This document shows, piece by piece, positions 34,498-42,763 of a stretch of 63,836 bases of DNA (positions are counted from its first letter, which is position 1; every line of letters starts with the position of its first letter). A program made the translations under genes and the position numbers. The notes under the pieces are model-generated. The model had not been told where the DNA came from and did no database searches. It worked only from the letters and a program-made list of their open reading frames with translations. The DNA comes from Victivallaceae bacterium (GTDB lineage Bacteria > Verrucomicrobiota > Lentisphaeria > Victivallales > Victivallaceae). The stretch is from NCBI GenBank assembly GCA_024405735.1, contig JAKSOF010000013.1, forward strand, positions 1 through 63,836. The letters run 5' to 3'.

Positions 34498-35499
34498 ATG
34501 CGTGGCAATAAATACAGTATAAGCAGGTTGAAGCGGCTCTTGGCGATGCTCAAAGAGAACCGTTATCCGAACTACCCTCGGTTCCTCGCTGAAATGAAGA
34601 GAATGGATATTGCCGGGGCATATAGTCTTTCCGCCCGGACTCTCCAGCGGGATATAGCCTTCCTGAAATCGGAGTACCGTGCGCCGATTGAGTATGACTA
34701 CACGCAAAAGGGATATTATCTGACGATTCCTGATTGGAGCATTGATATTCCGTTACTTGAAGATAACGAGATGGAGGCGGCCGTCCTGGGGGCGCGTCTT
34801 GCGGAAAATATCATGCCTGCGCCGGTCAAACAGGATGTGCGGAGGGCTGTGGATTCGCTTCTTGCCATCAATGAAAAAGGTATGGATGAAAGGTCGGCTC
34901 TGCTTTCTCTGATCGCGCTGGGGTCACACGTTTCGATCAAACCGGAAGTCTTTCAGCCGCTCTTCGAGTGCTGGCAGGCGCACCAGTGCGCCAAGATCAC
35001 ATACCATTCCGTCACGGGCAGTCCGTCCACCCATTTGATCGAGCCTCACGTGCTGGCTTTTTATGAAGGGAACTGGTATGTCAAAGGGCGGTCACTTATA
35101 CGAAATGGCCGCAAAACACCTGCGAGCAAGCTCCATTTTTACGTCTTTGCCATGCATCGGATCGCTGTCGCGGAAAAAACGGCGATGACTTTTGTCCCCG
35201 ACCGGAAGATCGTCGAGGCGGCGAACCGCCGGGAACTTTTCGACTTCCCTCAGATCCGTGATATTCGTTTGCGGCTCGGCGCGGAGTCCTTCAAATTCAT
35301 CGGGGAGCAGTTCGACATCATCGACGAAGGAATGGACGGGGCATATCATCTTGTCCGGATTGAGTCCGCGCCGCTGTATCGGATCGTGAACTATATTCTC
35401 ATCGAAGGCGGCGATGCAAAACTTCTGAACCATCCGGAAATACAGGAAGAGGTCATCAAACGGGCCCAGAGCTGCATCTCAGTTTTGGAGGGGAAATGA
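34498..35499 (+). CDS. WYL-domain transcriptional regulator (333 aa)
   Basis: An N-terminal winged helix-turn-helix (~1-75, SARTLQRDIAFLKSEYRAPIEYD), a central WYL/Sm-like domain (~150-225, ITYHSV, EPHVLAFYEGNWYVKG, with W-Y-V-K in place of W-Y-L) and a C-terminal WCX-type region (~240-325). WYL proteins sense nucleic-acid-like ligands and regulate DNA-damage and anti-phage genes (for example the BrxR/CapW group). Start has TAGGAG eight bases upstream. It lies first in an island behind tRNA-Pro, upstream of an FtsK-like gene with operator-like repeats. DNA around it is less GC-rich than the core genes. Confidence 0.87.
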   Translation: MRGNKYSISRLKRLLAMLKENRYPNYPRFLAEMKRMDIAGAYSLSARTLQRDIAFLKSEYRAPIEYDYTQKGYYLTIPDWSIDIPLLEDNEMEAAVLGARLAENIMPAPVKQDVRRAVDSLLAINEKGMDERSALLSLIALGSHVSIKPEVFQPLFECWQAHQCAKITYHSVTGSPSTHLIEPHVLAFYEGNWYVKGRSLIRNGRKTPASKLHFYVFAMHRIAVAEKTAMTFVPDRKIVEAANRRELFDFPQIRDIRLRLGAESFKFIGEQFDIIDEGMDGAYHLVRIESAPLYRIVNYILIEGGDAKLLNHPEIQEEVIKRAQSCISVLEGK

Positions 35500-35535
35500 A
35501 AGAATTTCCATATTTTTTCAACTTTCCCTCTGACT

Positions 35536-35579
35536 GCGACATCTTTTGTCGCCTTTGCGGGTGTATATTAACCGCAAAG
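35536..35579 (+). promoter_or_regulatory. Operator-like inverted repeats around the promoter of the FtsK-like gene
   Basis: Two perfect inverted repeats lie side by side. The first is GCGACA-N5-TGTCGC (35536-35552). The second is CTTTGCGG-N11-CCGCAAAG (35553-35579), which brackets the -10 box TATATT at 35564-35569. A repressor bound here would block the promoter; the WYL protein is the obvious candidate. Confidence 0.6.
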
Positions 35580-35608
35580 ACAACGGCCATAAGCTGATGA
35601 GGTGAAGC

Positions 35609-36367
35609 ATGAGCAAGAAATTAAACTGTATCGCCAAGATGGAAAAAGAACTGCACGATGTCTATTTTGAAAAAAATGCAGTCCTTGACTTTGCCCAAGC
35701 ACCGCATATTCTGATGGCAGGGAACGATCCGGAAGAGGTTTCGATGGGGCTCCGCGTGATGGTGATGAGTCTCATACGCCACTTTTCGCAAGAAGAGCTG
35801 CAGCTTGTGCTGTTCCATCCGAAGAAAGACGTTTTTGCCGAGTTTCAGGAAACGCCGCATCTTCGGACACCGGTCATCCATGACACAAAGCGGATCATTG
35901 AAGAGCTTCGGGAAACAGCTGTCGAGCTGGAACGCCGGTACAAGATCCTTGCCTCTGCCAGCGCAAAAACCTTGAGGGAGTATAATGACAACGGGAAGTG
36001 CCAGCACGCACAGCAAACATCCCGACTGCCTTACAAGATCCTTTTTATCGGAGAATTGGAGACTCTTCGAAAGGATAAGTTGTGGAATGAAGCGGAAATG
36101 GATATATGCCGAATTGCTCAAAAAGGACGTGCGGCTGGAATTCATCTTGTTGTGGCAACTCAGCATCCCGAACCAAGCGTCATCACCGGCCTCATCAAAG
36201 CTAACCTGCCGACCCGAATTGCTTTCCGCGTCAACGGGGTGAAAGAAAGCCGACTTATCCTCGACAGGTCCGGCGCGGAATGCCTGCTCGGTGGGGGCGA
36301 TATGCTTTTGATGCAATACGGTGAGCCATTTTTACGCGCTCAATGTGCCACGCCGCCCCAAAATTGA
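35609..36367 (+). CDS. FtsK/SpoIIIE-like motor domain without Walker motifs (252 aa)
   Basis: Aligns by eye with the FtsK RecA-like motor. The region before Walker A (APHILMAG; FtsK MPHLLVAG) and the end are well kept: RIAQKGRAAGIHLVVATQHP (168-187), VITGLIKANLPTRIAF (191-206), ILDRSGAECLLGGGDMLLM (217-235). But Walker A is replaced by GNDPEEVSM (38-46, no GKS/T), and Walker B by ILFIGELE (144-151, Gly where Asp is expected). No transmembrane, coiled-coil or DNA-reading gamma domain is present. The start has GAGGTGAAGC before ATG, so this is an intact small gene rather than a fragment. It cannot be an ordinary ATPase; it may be a decoy, a regulator or a partner subunit. Operator-like repeats precede it. 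Confidence 0.85.
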   Translation: MSKKLNCIAKMEKELHDVYFEKNAVLDFAQAPHILMAGNDPEEVSMGLRVMVMSLIRHFSQEELQLVLFHPKKDVFAEFQETPHLRTPVIHDTKRIIEELRETAVELERRYKILASASAKTLREYNDNGKCQHAQQTSRLPYKILFIGELETLRKDKLWNEAEMDICRIAQKGRAAGIHLVVATQHPEPSVITGLIKANLPTRIAFRVNGVKESRLILDRSGAECLLGGGDMLLMQYGEPFLRAQCATPPQN

Positions 36368-36414
36368 AAACGCGGATATAATAAAAACAATAATTTGACA
36401 TGAGGAGATATAGG

Positions 36415-37164
36415 ATGAGCGCCGAACAAATCAGGAGCGAACGCGAAGCTGCGGGGAAATATAAATTGGCCGAAGATGCACCGCGTCTTGTTGCCCTTAC
36501 AGAAGACAATGTTGCTCGTGTTGAAGCCATGATACAAACCGATTCAAATTACCGGATCGACATGGATAATGAGAAAAAATCTCCTTTCTGGATAAGGAGG
36601 ATGGGAGATTTCCTCACAGGGAAGTCTCGTGACTATCAATTCAAAGTGATCATCGATAAAGTTGTAGAGCTTTTGGATAAAGAGAACAGCACCCATTTGG
36701 AGGCGGATAAAGTTGGAAGGCGTGAAATGAGTAGCCGAATTCGTAATTGGGACGGACTTCTGGAATCTTTAGAAAATCGAAAAAGCGGATTTAAACTGAT
36801 TGATCATTTATCCGAGCCAACCCACCCTGAAGAATCAGGGAGACGAAGCCGCCGCAATATATCCTTCGCCAGCAAATTTTGTCATTTTTCGTGCTTTTAT
36901 ATTTTTAATAAAGGAGAAGATGCCCAGGACAACTTTTCCATATACGATGGCGTCGTTGCAAAGGCTTTACCAGCATATTTGGACTATTATAAAGAAAAAC
37001 TTTTGGTTAAAAAAATTGATTTGAAAACAGTCAAGAAGAAAATAAAGGACAAAGATTACGAAGGATACAGCAATGCCATTGACGACATTATCGAGGCGTC
37101 AGGTTCAAAAATCAGCAGAAACGGTTTTGACCATTTGGTATGGTATTATTTTAAGGGGAAATGA
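36415..37164 (+). CDS. Unrecognised island protein (249 aa)
   Basis: Soluble, Lys- and Asp-rich protein with no signal or membrane segment. A pattern F-A-S-K-F-C-H-F ... F-S-I-Y-D-G-V-V-A-K-A-L-P-A-Y (~165-205) recalls a FASKYxHF/IYD block I have seen in uncharacterised proteins of defence islands; that recall is not a database result. The N-terminal half (~15-120) is helical. GAGGAG lies seven bases before the chosen ATG; an earlier in-frame ATG overlaps this site. Its stop overlaps the start of a short frame (TGATG). Base composition is clearly more AT-rich than the core genes, consistent with acquisition. Function unknown. Confidence 0.7.
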   Translation: MSAEQIRSEREAAGKYKLAEDAPRLVALTEDNVARVEAMIQTDSNYRIDMDNEKKSPFWIRRMGDFLTGKSRDYQFKVIIDKVVELLDKENSTHLEADKVGRREMSSRIRNWDGLLESLENRKSGFKLIDHLSEPTHPEESGRRSRRNISFASKFCHFSCFYIFNKGEDAQDNFSIYDGVVAKALPAYLDYYKEKLLVKKIDLKTVKKKIKDKDYEGYSNAIDDIIEASGSKISRNGFDHLVWYYFKGK

Positions 37165-37244
37165 TGAGCTACAACTGGTCGGAAATGGAAGGTCGGGATA
37201 TTTTGCAGGCATTTGCCGATGATCCGCTTTGCGTTTCATCATGA
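37164..37244 (+). pseudogene. Truncated gene start (26 codons)
   Basis: An ATG overlaps the previous stop (TGATG), the normal mark of a coupled downstream gene. The frame reads MSYNWSEMEGRDILQ and continues for 26 codons before a stop. Such a polished N-terminus with coupling but no body suggests that a longer third gene of the cassette was lost by deletion near 37240. It could instead be a real micropeptide. Confidence 0.4.
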
Positions 37245-37296
37245 AGCATTTGCCACAAAATGGCAAATATAATATTGAAAGCAACAATTTTTTATT

Positions 37297-37659
37297 ATGA
37301 AAGACAAATCTCACAACAAATTAGTGGATTTATCCGTCGATTTCGCGGTCGATATTCTTGCTTTGGTCAAAAAGTTGAAAGAACAACGCGAAAATATCAT
37401 ATCCAATCAAATCGGACGTTCCGGCACCAGTATCGGTGCCAACATTCACGAAGCGCAATATGCCCATGGGAAACAAGATTTCATATCGAAACTTCAAATC
37501 GCATTAAAAGAAGCCAACGAAGCAAGTTACTGGTTGCTCCTGTTAAAAAAAACTGCGATCATCTCGCAGGAAGAATATCAAACATACTCAAAAAAGTGTG
37601 AAGAAATCAAAATCACACTCATCGCTTCCATCAATACGGCGAAAAACCAAGCCGATTGA
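37297..37659 (+). CDS. Four-helix-bundle protein, S23-like family (120 aa)
   Basis: Matches the four-helix-bundle family first seen in 23S rRNA intervening sequences: LVDLSVDFAVDILALVKKL, ISNQIGRSGTSIGANIHEAQ (the hallmark R-S-x-x-S-I-x-x-N-I-x-E), DFISKLQIALKEANEASYWL and a final helix. Family members are scattered in many genomes as stand-alone genes often near mobile DNA; their function is not settled. Low GC, like its neighbours. It closes the accessory island. Confidence 0.88.
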   Translation: MKDKSHNKLVDLSVDFAVDILALVKKLKEQRENIISNQIGRSGTSIGANIHEAQYAHGKQDFISKLQIALKEANEASYWLLLLKKTAIISQEEYQTYSKKCEEIKITLIASINTAKNQAD

Positions 37660-37810
37660 TTTTATTTGCTTTCCCGCAGCAACTGCCGCTTCATATCCCG
37701 AAGGGATGCTTCATTTCCCCGCCTTACAGATGAAGCACGGTTCCGCTTGCGCTCCACCGCATGAAGCAATTTCGCTTCACTCCATTATGAAGCGCTCACT
37801 GTGTTCGCAT

Positions 37811-37935
37811 AATAAGGCAGTTTTATTTTTTAATATGAAACCTCCCGGTTTCAAGAGAGAAGCCGCAGATTCAAAAGTAAATAGTGAAATGCGACGAAAG
37901 GCGCATTTCGTTTCACCGACGCGAAGCGTCGATTT
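37811..37935. repeat. Two short dispersed repeats in the 37.66-38.0 kb gap
   Basis: 37811-37841 (AAGGCxGTTTTATTTTTTAA core) matches 39136-39168. About 37855-37935 matches 41493-41572 over ~78 bp with few differences. The rest of the gap (37660-38008) is a run of GAAGC-rich low-complexity DNA without a gene. Confidence 0.7.
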
Positions 37936-38008
37936 CACTTTTTCACTCTTTCACCGACCGGGGGCAAGCGTCGCGAGAAATGGCAAACATTCGTTTGCCG
38001 TGCAGGGC

Positions 38009-38992
38009 TTATTCTGCGGAAAACTCTTGTTTCAGAAAATCGCGGACATACTCCGCCGCCGCCGGACATTTTTCGATCTCGCGGTCACCAAGAATGACGA
38101 TATCCTGAATTTTTCCCGCTTCCAGCAAACGTCTTGCTTTTTCAAGGTGATAATGCATCGTTTCCGCAGAGTTCGGCAGATAGCAATTGCCGTAGTCGAA
38201 CATAAAAATGCCGAGCATGATCGGTTTTCCGGAAAAAAACGTGCGGCATTTTTCCACCGTAAGATCCAATTCCGGCAACTCCAACTTGCGCCAGAACCAC
38301 AGGATCACGTGGTCGATGCAGTCGGCGACAGCATTAAGTTCGCGGGTCATATCGACAAATTCGTGCGCGTAGACCACGCCGTACAACTTCAATTTCGGAT
38401 TATACTTATGCAACGCCGCATATATCGCCTGATACTCCTTGCGGGAATACTGCGCCCCGTAATTGCCCGCCATGTCGTCGATGACGCCGCCCTCAATATT
38501 TGGATACTGAAGCGAAAGTTTGCTCAACAACTCGGCTTCTTCCACATCGGATGCCATTGCCGCGCCTTCGGTACGGCAGTTGCGCCCGAGGTGACAGATT
38601 ACTTTTTTGCAATCCTTGTGAAGTTGCATCATCTCATCGTTCAGCGGACCGTAGACATACATCACATTGTCGGCGTCGAAATACTTCATCGCCTTGATGC
38701 TGGTTTCTTTTTCCATGGAGCCGCCCCAGCTTGGCGTGGGACCGCCCCAGATGTAGACATTTTCCCGTGAAAAGTGTTTCGGTCCGCATGCGGCGAGGTC
38801 AAGCTCGTAAAATCGCTTCAGCGCGCTTTCCGACTCCGCCATCACCTTCCGGGTATGTTGCAGATATTCCTCAGAGGCAAACTTGTCGTGATGGGGAATG
38901 ATCTTGCGCTCTTTCGCCTCAGCCCACACGCGGAGCATTTCCTTATTGAGAAGCGTTCTTTTTTTCGCCAGTTCGGCAAGTTCGTTGGACAT
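38009..38992 (-). CDS. Uncharacterised TIM-barrel-like protein (327 aa)
   Basis: No signal peptide. After a helical N-terminus the sequence alternates strands and helices with short acidic turns: KVICHLGRNCRTEGAAM (~130-146), EGGVIDDMAGNYG (~167-179), LYGVVYAHEFVDMTREL (~200-216), HVILWFWRKLELPEL (~228-242) and IMLGIFMFDYG (~257-267). This layout suggests a TIM barrel, perhaps a sugar-acting enzyme with the DD pair as acid residues, but no family is recognised. It has a clear promoter with ~110-nt leader and AAAGGGAAAG before the ATG. Confidence is high that it is a gene and low for function. Confidence 0.75.
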   Translation of the reverse strand: MSNELAELAKKRTLLNKEMLRVWAEAKERKIIPHHDKFASEEYLQHTRKVMAESESALKRFYELDLAACGPKHFSRENVYIWGGPTPSWGGSMEKETSIKAMKYFDADNVMYVYGPLNDEMMQLHKDCKKVICHLGRNCRTEGAAMASDVEEAELLSKLSLQYPNIEGGVIDDMAGNYGAQYSRKEYQAIYAALHKYNPKLKLYGVVYAHEFVDMTRELNAVADCIDHVILWFWRKLELPELDLTVEKCRTFFSGKPIMLGIFMFDYGNCYLPNSAETMHYHLEKARRLLEAGKIQDIVILGDREIEKCPAAAEYVRDFLKQEFSAE

Positions 38993-39104
38993 GATCTTTC
39001 CCTTTTGGGTTGCTTAAAGCGCCCACCCCGTCGCGAATCTCCGGTACAAAATTCCGGAATTGATTATTAAATCATATTTCGGCATAAAAAATCCACAGTG
39101 CTAT

Positions 39105-39133
39105 ATAATAACATCGTTTCAGCAATTTTTCAA
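39105..39133 (-). promoter_or_regulatory. Promoter of the TIM-barrel-like gene
   Basis: Minus-strand TTGAAA (39128-39133), 17-bp spacer and TATTAT (39105-39110). Confidence 0.72.
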
Positions 39134-39135
39134 GG

Positions 39136-39168
39136 TATAACAAGGCTGTTTTATTTTTTTAATATGAA
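39136..39168. repeat. Short dispersed repeat, second copy
   Basis: Matches 37811-37841 (an AAGGC-x-GTTTTATTTTTT-TAATATGAA type sequence). The pair brackets the gene at 38009-38992. Confidence 0.55.
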
Positions 39169-39269
39169 GTACAACAAATCCGGCTGGTATTCCAGAACAC
39201 GACTTTTCCAGATTTTCTCTTTTCCGGTTTTTGGATTCTCTCCTGCCTTTGCCCCTGCCATGAAACAAA

Positions 39270-39317
39270 AAAAAGGGGCTGTTGCAAAACCTAATGTTTT
39301 GTGGCAGCCTCTTTTTG
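39270..39317. terminator. Hairpin terminator, family 1, copy 3
   Basis: AAAAGGGGCTG pairs with CAGCCTCTTTTT and GCAAAAC with GTTTTGT. It contains TTGCAAAACC. No gene ends right beside it, so it may belong to a lost gene. Confidence 0.72.
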
Positions 39318-39570
39318 TATGTTTTTTAGTATATAATTTTTGTATGTGTTTTTGTATGTTAGATTTTGTAACACGTGTATAAAGCACATATAAGAGGAGT
39401 TCAGAAAGGATCGTGCATCAAAAGCCCAAGACTTAATGGTCTAATGCACTTTTGTCAAGTGTCATATTTCATCACAACATTTGGAGCAATACCGAATGTT
39501 CAGATTCAGCCGCTGCGGCAGCCGGACTTTCCGATTCTCTGCAAAAAAGCTGTGTGCGCGGGGGAAGCAA
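39318..39570. other. Gap downstream of the AGCS gene
   Basis: No gene. GTGCAT (39413-39418) and ATGCAC (39445-39450) could form a weak hairpin. The segment 39330-39400 is AT-rich. Confidence 0.4.
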
Positions 39571-40977
39571 TCATCCGTGCCAGAAATCCGTGGATTGCCG
39601 GAGACCGATATCTTCGGCGCGGAAAACCGGATCCATGCCTGATTTCAGCTGTTCCCGGTAGTGTTTCAGTGCCTGACAGGCGGTTCCGCCGATTATGATG
39701 CACACCGGGACGTTGATGAAAGCGAGAATGCACAGCGTAATGTCTGCAATATTCCATGCGACATCGAGTTTCATACTGGCTCCGAAAAAAATCAGCACTG
39801 CTCCGGCGATCCGGATGAGCAGCAGCGAAACTTTTCCCGGCTGGCGTCCGAAAATGCAGGAAAAATTGTTTTCCACATAATAGAAGTTGCCGAGCAGTGT
39901 TGTAAAGGAGAAAAGCACCATTGCCAGTACAATGAATAGCGGACCCATTATCCCGAATGTTTCCTGAAGTGCCTGCAAAACAAAGGGGGCTCCGGTCAGT
40001 TCTTTTGTCGGTACAACTCCGGATGAGAGACACATCAGCGCTGTTGCCGTACAAATCAGATGGGTGTCAATAAAAACAGAGAGCATCTGAACCAGTCCCT
40101 GTTTGACCGGGTGTGATACTTCCGCCGCGGCTGCCGCATTGGGGGCGGAACCGACACCGGCTTCATTGGAGTAGAGACCGCGTTTCATCCCCATGATCAG
40201 TGCGGATCCGGTAAATCCGCCGAAAATTGCTTTGAAATCGAAAGCGCTGCGGAAAATTTCCATGAACATTCCGGGAATGTTCCGGAAGTTGATGTATAAT
40301 GCGATTGCCGTTATGAGAATGTAAAAAATGCCCATTACCGGAACTATGACACAGTTGGCTTTGGCAATCCGCGCCCCTCCGCCGAGAATCGTCAGTAGAA
40401 AGCAGGCAGCAATGACTGCACCGAAAAACCAGGTAATCCAACGGCTGTTTTCTTGATAAAAGGCAAAATTCTGAAAAGAACTTTGCAGATTGTAAGAGGT
40501 GAGCATATTGTCGCCAATTCCGTAAGCGGCAATCAACGCAATCGCGAAAATGACCGCCAGAAATTTGCTGCGGCATGCCGTTTCGATGTAAAACGACGGT
40601 CCTCCGTAGCAGCTACCGTCGGGATTTTTCCGTTTATAAATCTGGGCAAGCGTCGATTCCGCAAATGCCGAGGCCCCGCCGATCAGTGCCGTCAGCCACA
40701 TCCAAAATATGCTCCCCGCTCCGCCGATACAAAGTGCCGTGGAAACTCCGATGATATTTCCGGGGCCCACGCACGACGCTGTCGAAATCATCAGCGCACT
40801 GAATGAGGACATATGTCCGGATACTTGCGGCTTTTCAAAGATAACGCGAAATGATTCGCGTAACATATTCAGCTGAGGAAATCCGGTTCGGACCGTAAAA
40901 TACAATCCGCCCGCAATCAGAATGACGGCGAGCGGCCATCCTGTAAGATACATCAATCCATCATAAATTGCACTCAC
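39571..40977 (-). CDS. Sodium:alanine symporter family (AGCS) amino-acid carrier (468 aa)
   Basis: Polytopic inner-membrane carrier importing alanine or glycine with sodium or protons. AGCS hallmarks: TVRTGFPQL (~27-35), GHMSSFSALMISTASCVGPGNIIGV (as GHMSSFSALM and SCVGPGNIIGV, ~53-77), IGGASAFAESTLAQIYK (~97-113), GYSNEAGVGSAPNAAAAA-type MKRGLYSNEAGVGSAPNA (~262-279) and a long hydrophobic C-terminal half. The start is GTG at 40977 with AAGG upstream. It has a near-consensus TTGACA promoter. Codon choice looks less GC-rich than flanking core genes. Confidence 0.93.
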   Translation of the reverse strand: MSAIYDGLMYLTGWPLAVILIAGGLYFTVRTGFPQLNMLRESFRVIFEKPQVSGHMSSFSALMISTASCVGPGNIIGVSTALCIGGAGSIFWMWLTALIGGASAFAESTLAQIYKRKNPDGSCYGGPSFYIETACRSKFLAVIFAIALIAAYGIGDNMLTSYNLQSSFQNFAFYQENSRWITWFFGAVIAACFLLTILGGGARIAKANCVIVPVMGIFYILITAIALYINFRNIPGMFMEIFRSAFDFKAIFGGFTGSALIMGMKRGLYSNEAGVGSAPNAAAAAEVSHPVKQGLVQMLSVFIDTHLICTATALMCLSSGVVPTKELTGAPFVLQALQETFGIMGPLFIVLAMVLFSFTTLLGNFYYVENNFSCIFGRQPGKVSLLLIRIAGAVLIFFGASMKLDVAWNIADITLCILAFINVPVCIIIGGTACQALKHYREQLKSGMDPVFRAEDIGLRQSTDFWHG

Positions 40978-41020
40978 GAGAACCTTTTTTGTTATTTTGT
41001 GTCAGATGTCGGAATATTAT

Positions 41021-41049
41021 AATGTATCATTCTCTTTTCCGGCTGTCAA
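41021..41049 (-). promoter_or_regulatory. Promoter of the AGCS carrier
   Basis: Minus-strand TTGACA (41044-41049), 17-bp spacer and TACATT (41021-41026), about 44 bases before the GTG start. Confidence 0.75.
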
Positions 41050-41492
41050 ATTTCAAATGCCTGAATTTGTATGATTTTGGGGGTTCTTCGCCGATTTGTG
41101 AAAAAGATCGGATATGCTGCATTCTCAAGTCGCTTATTCCGGAGTCGGGAGAGTGCTTTGCCGCAATACGACGCAACACTGCGGAGATGAGGATGATTGC
41201 CTGTTGGATGTGAATGGGGTACTCCAGTTCCAAACGGGAACGGCATAGTGTGTGAGACGTTTTCATGTTTCGTTCTTTCCTGTTCGAGACGCCACCGGGA
41301 TTGGTGACGCGCAATTGATTTGCGGTCGCAAACCGGAAAAAGCAAGTCGAACCGGAAAGAAAGATCGCAAAAGGGTTATGAAAGCCTCGCCATAGGCATT
41401 TATGGGAAAAATCACCCAAAACATACTTTTGGTTTTGAGCTTGCAGACAATGCCGGACAATCGTTCCCGGACAAAAAGTTATCGCCCCACTC
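41050..41492. other. Gap upstream of the AGCS gene, no recognised gene
   Basis: A minus-strand frame starting near 41265 (MKTSHTLCRSRLELEYP) has GGAAAG nine bases upstream and runs for about 79 codons to 41027, across the AGCS promoter. It resembles no family I know and could be chance or a decayed gene. Nothing else is visible. Confidence 0.35.
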
Positions 41493-41572
41493 GAGAGATA
41501 CCGCAGATTCAAAAGTAAATAGTAAAAATGCGGCAAAAGACGCATTTCGTTTCACCGACGCGGAGCGTCGAT
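41493..41572. repeat. Dispersed ~78-bp repeat, second copy
   Basis: Matches about 37855-37935, including the shared CCGCAGATTCAAAAGTAAAT block and the ACGCATTTCGTTTCACCGAC block. The A/TTTCGCC-like palindromes in it suggest a REP/MITE-type element. Confidence 0.75.
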
Positions 41573-41618
41573 GGTTTATGGCATAACCTCGCGCCTTTTT
41601 CTTACTGCATTGTAATCT

Positions 41619-42416
41619 TTACTCGGGGAGGTTCAAAAAGCGGCAGGCGTTGCGGAAAGAGATCGATTCCTTGTCCGCTTCGGGAATATCCAAATTCATG
41701 ATCTCCTGCGTTGCGTGTTGCGGAGTTTTGGAGGGGTAGTCGCTGCCCATCATGATTTTTTCGATCCCGTAGGTATAGATAAGTTCGATGAATTCGTCTT
41801 TGCCCAAAAAAGGGAATGTGCTGGAAGTATCGAACCAGACATTGGGAAATCCGGCAAGTTTATCACGGGCTTCGTCCCAGGCGGAGTATCCGCCCATATG
41901 GGCGGCGACGATCCGCAAGCGGGGAAATTTTTTGGCGACTTCGGCGAGACGGGAAGGTTTGGAAAAATCCAGTTTCCGATCTCCGAGGTGGACAAGTATC
42001 GGCAAGTTGCGCATTTCGAGCTCCTCGTACATTTTCATCGCCTTGGGAGCGTTGATGTCGAACTGCTGAAAATCGGGATGCAGTTTGACTCCGTGCAAAT
42101 TTAAAACGGGGAAGCGGTCGAGTTCCGTTTTCCACGCGGAGTTGTCGGGGTGAAGCGTGCCGAAACCGACGAAAAAATCCGGTCGCGAAGCGGCGCGGCG
42201 GGAAATAAAGTCGTTGATGTTTTGCATTTGCTCCGGCTTGGTGGCGGAGGAAAAGATCACACACTTATTTATTTTTGCCTCCCGGAAGCGGAGTTGGAAG
42301 TCGTTTTCCGTACCGGAGCATTCCCATTGGAATTGATAATGATTTTCCAGAAAGCCGACGGCTTTCGCCACGATTTTTTCCGGAAATATATGGACGTGGA
42401 AGTCGAAAAATTTCAT
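41619..42416 (-). CDS. Amidohydrolase-2 family metal-dependent hydrolase (265 aa)
   Basis: TIM-barrel hydrolase with the metal motifs of the family: FDFHVHIFP (H-x-H, residues 4-9 region), HGVKLHPD (~107-114), ILVHLGD (~139-145), IVAAHMGG (~170-177) and MMGSDYPSKTP with the catalytic Asp (~224-234). Related enzymes decarboxylate or hydrolyse ring acids and sugar lactones; the substrate is unknown. The start at 42416 places the first strand correctly; two earlier in-frame ATGs give a non-conserved extension. Cytosolic. Single gene. Confidence 0.87.
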   Translation of the reverse strand: MKFFDFHVHIFPEKIVAKAVGFLENHYQFQWECSGTENDFQLRFREAKINKCVIFSSATKPEQMQNINDFISRRAASRPDFFVGFGTLHPDNSAWKTELDRFPVLNLHGVKLHPDFQQFDINAPKAMKMYEELEMRNLPILVHLGDRKLDFSKPSRLAEVAKKFPRLRIVAAHMGGYSAWDEARDKLAGFPNVWFDTSSTFPFLGKDEFIELIYTYGIEKIMMGSDYPSKTPQHATQEIMNLDIPEADKESISFRNACRFLNLPE

Positions 42417-42680
42417 TGCAGCCATACCTCTTCGGCTCTCTGACAAAATCATATTTTAATGCACTATATCCATCTTGTGTGATTTTCAACTTGTCTTTCC
42501 GCCGATTCTGACATTGTATGAAATATACTCCCCGCCGAATGTTCTGTCAACACTTGGATACGCAAAATCCGGTTTCTCTGCCGGCAAAAATTCGGCTGCG
42601 ATCCGTTTTTGTCCGTGATCGCAGCGTATGGGACAACGCCTTTATTTGCAAAAAAAACGACAAGAGCGCATTGCATAGAC

Positions 42681-42709
42681 TTGTATTTTCCCGGGGAATG
42701 TATTATTTT
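42681..42709 (+). promoter_or_regulatory. Promoter of the MFS transporter
   Basis: TTGTAT (42681-42686), 17-bp spacer and TATTTT (42704-42709), 54 bases before the ATG. Confidence 0.65.
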
Positions 42710-42763
42710 ATAGGGTATTTTCTCAAAAAACAAACATTTTCACCTTAAAAAAAGAGGACTGTT

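Noticed and set aside
37297-37659. True ribosomal protein S23
   Set aside because: The S23 name of this family comes from 23S rRNA intervening sequences; it is not a ribosomal subunit protein and no rRNA is present here.
41027-41265. 79-codon minus-strand frame upstream of the AGCS gene
   Set aside because: It has a possible ribosome site but crosses the strong AGCS promoter and matches nothing known; kept only as a note.
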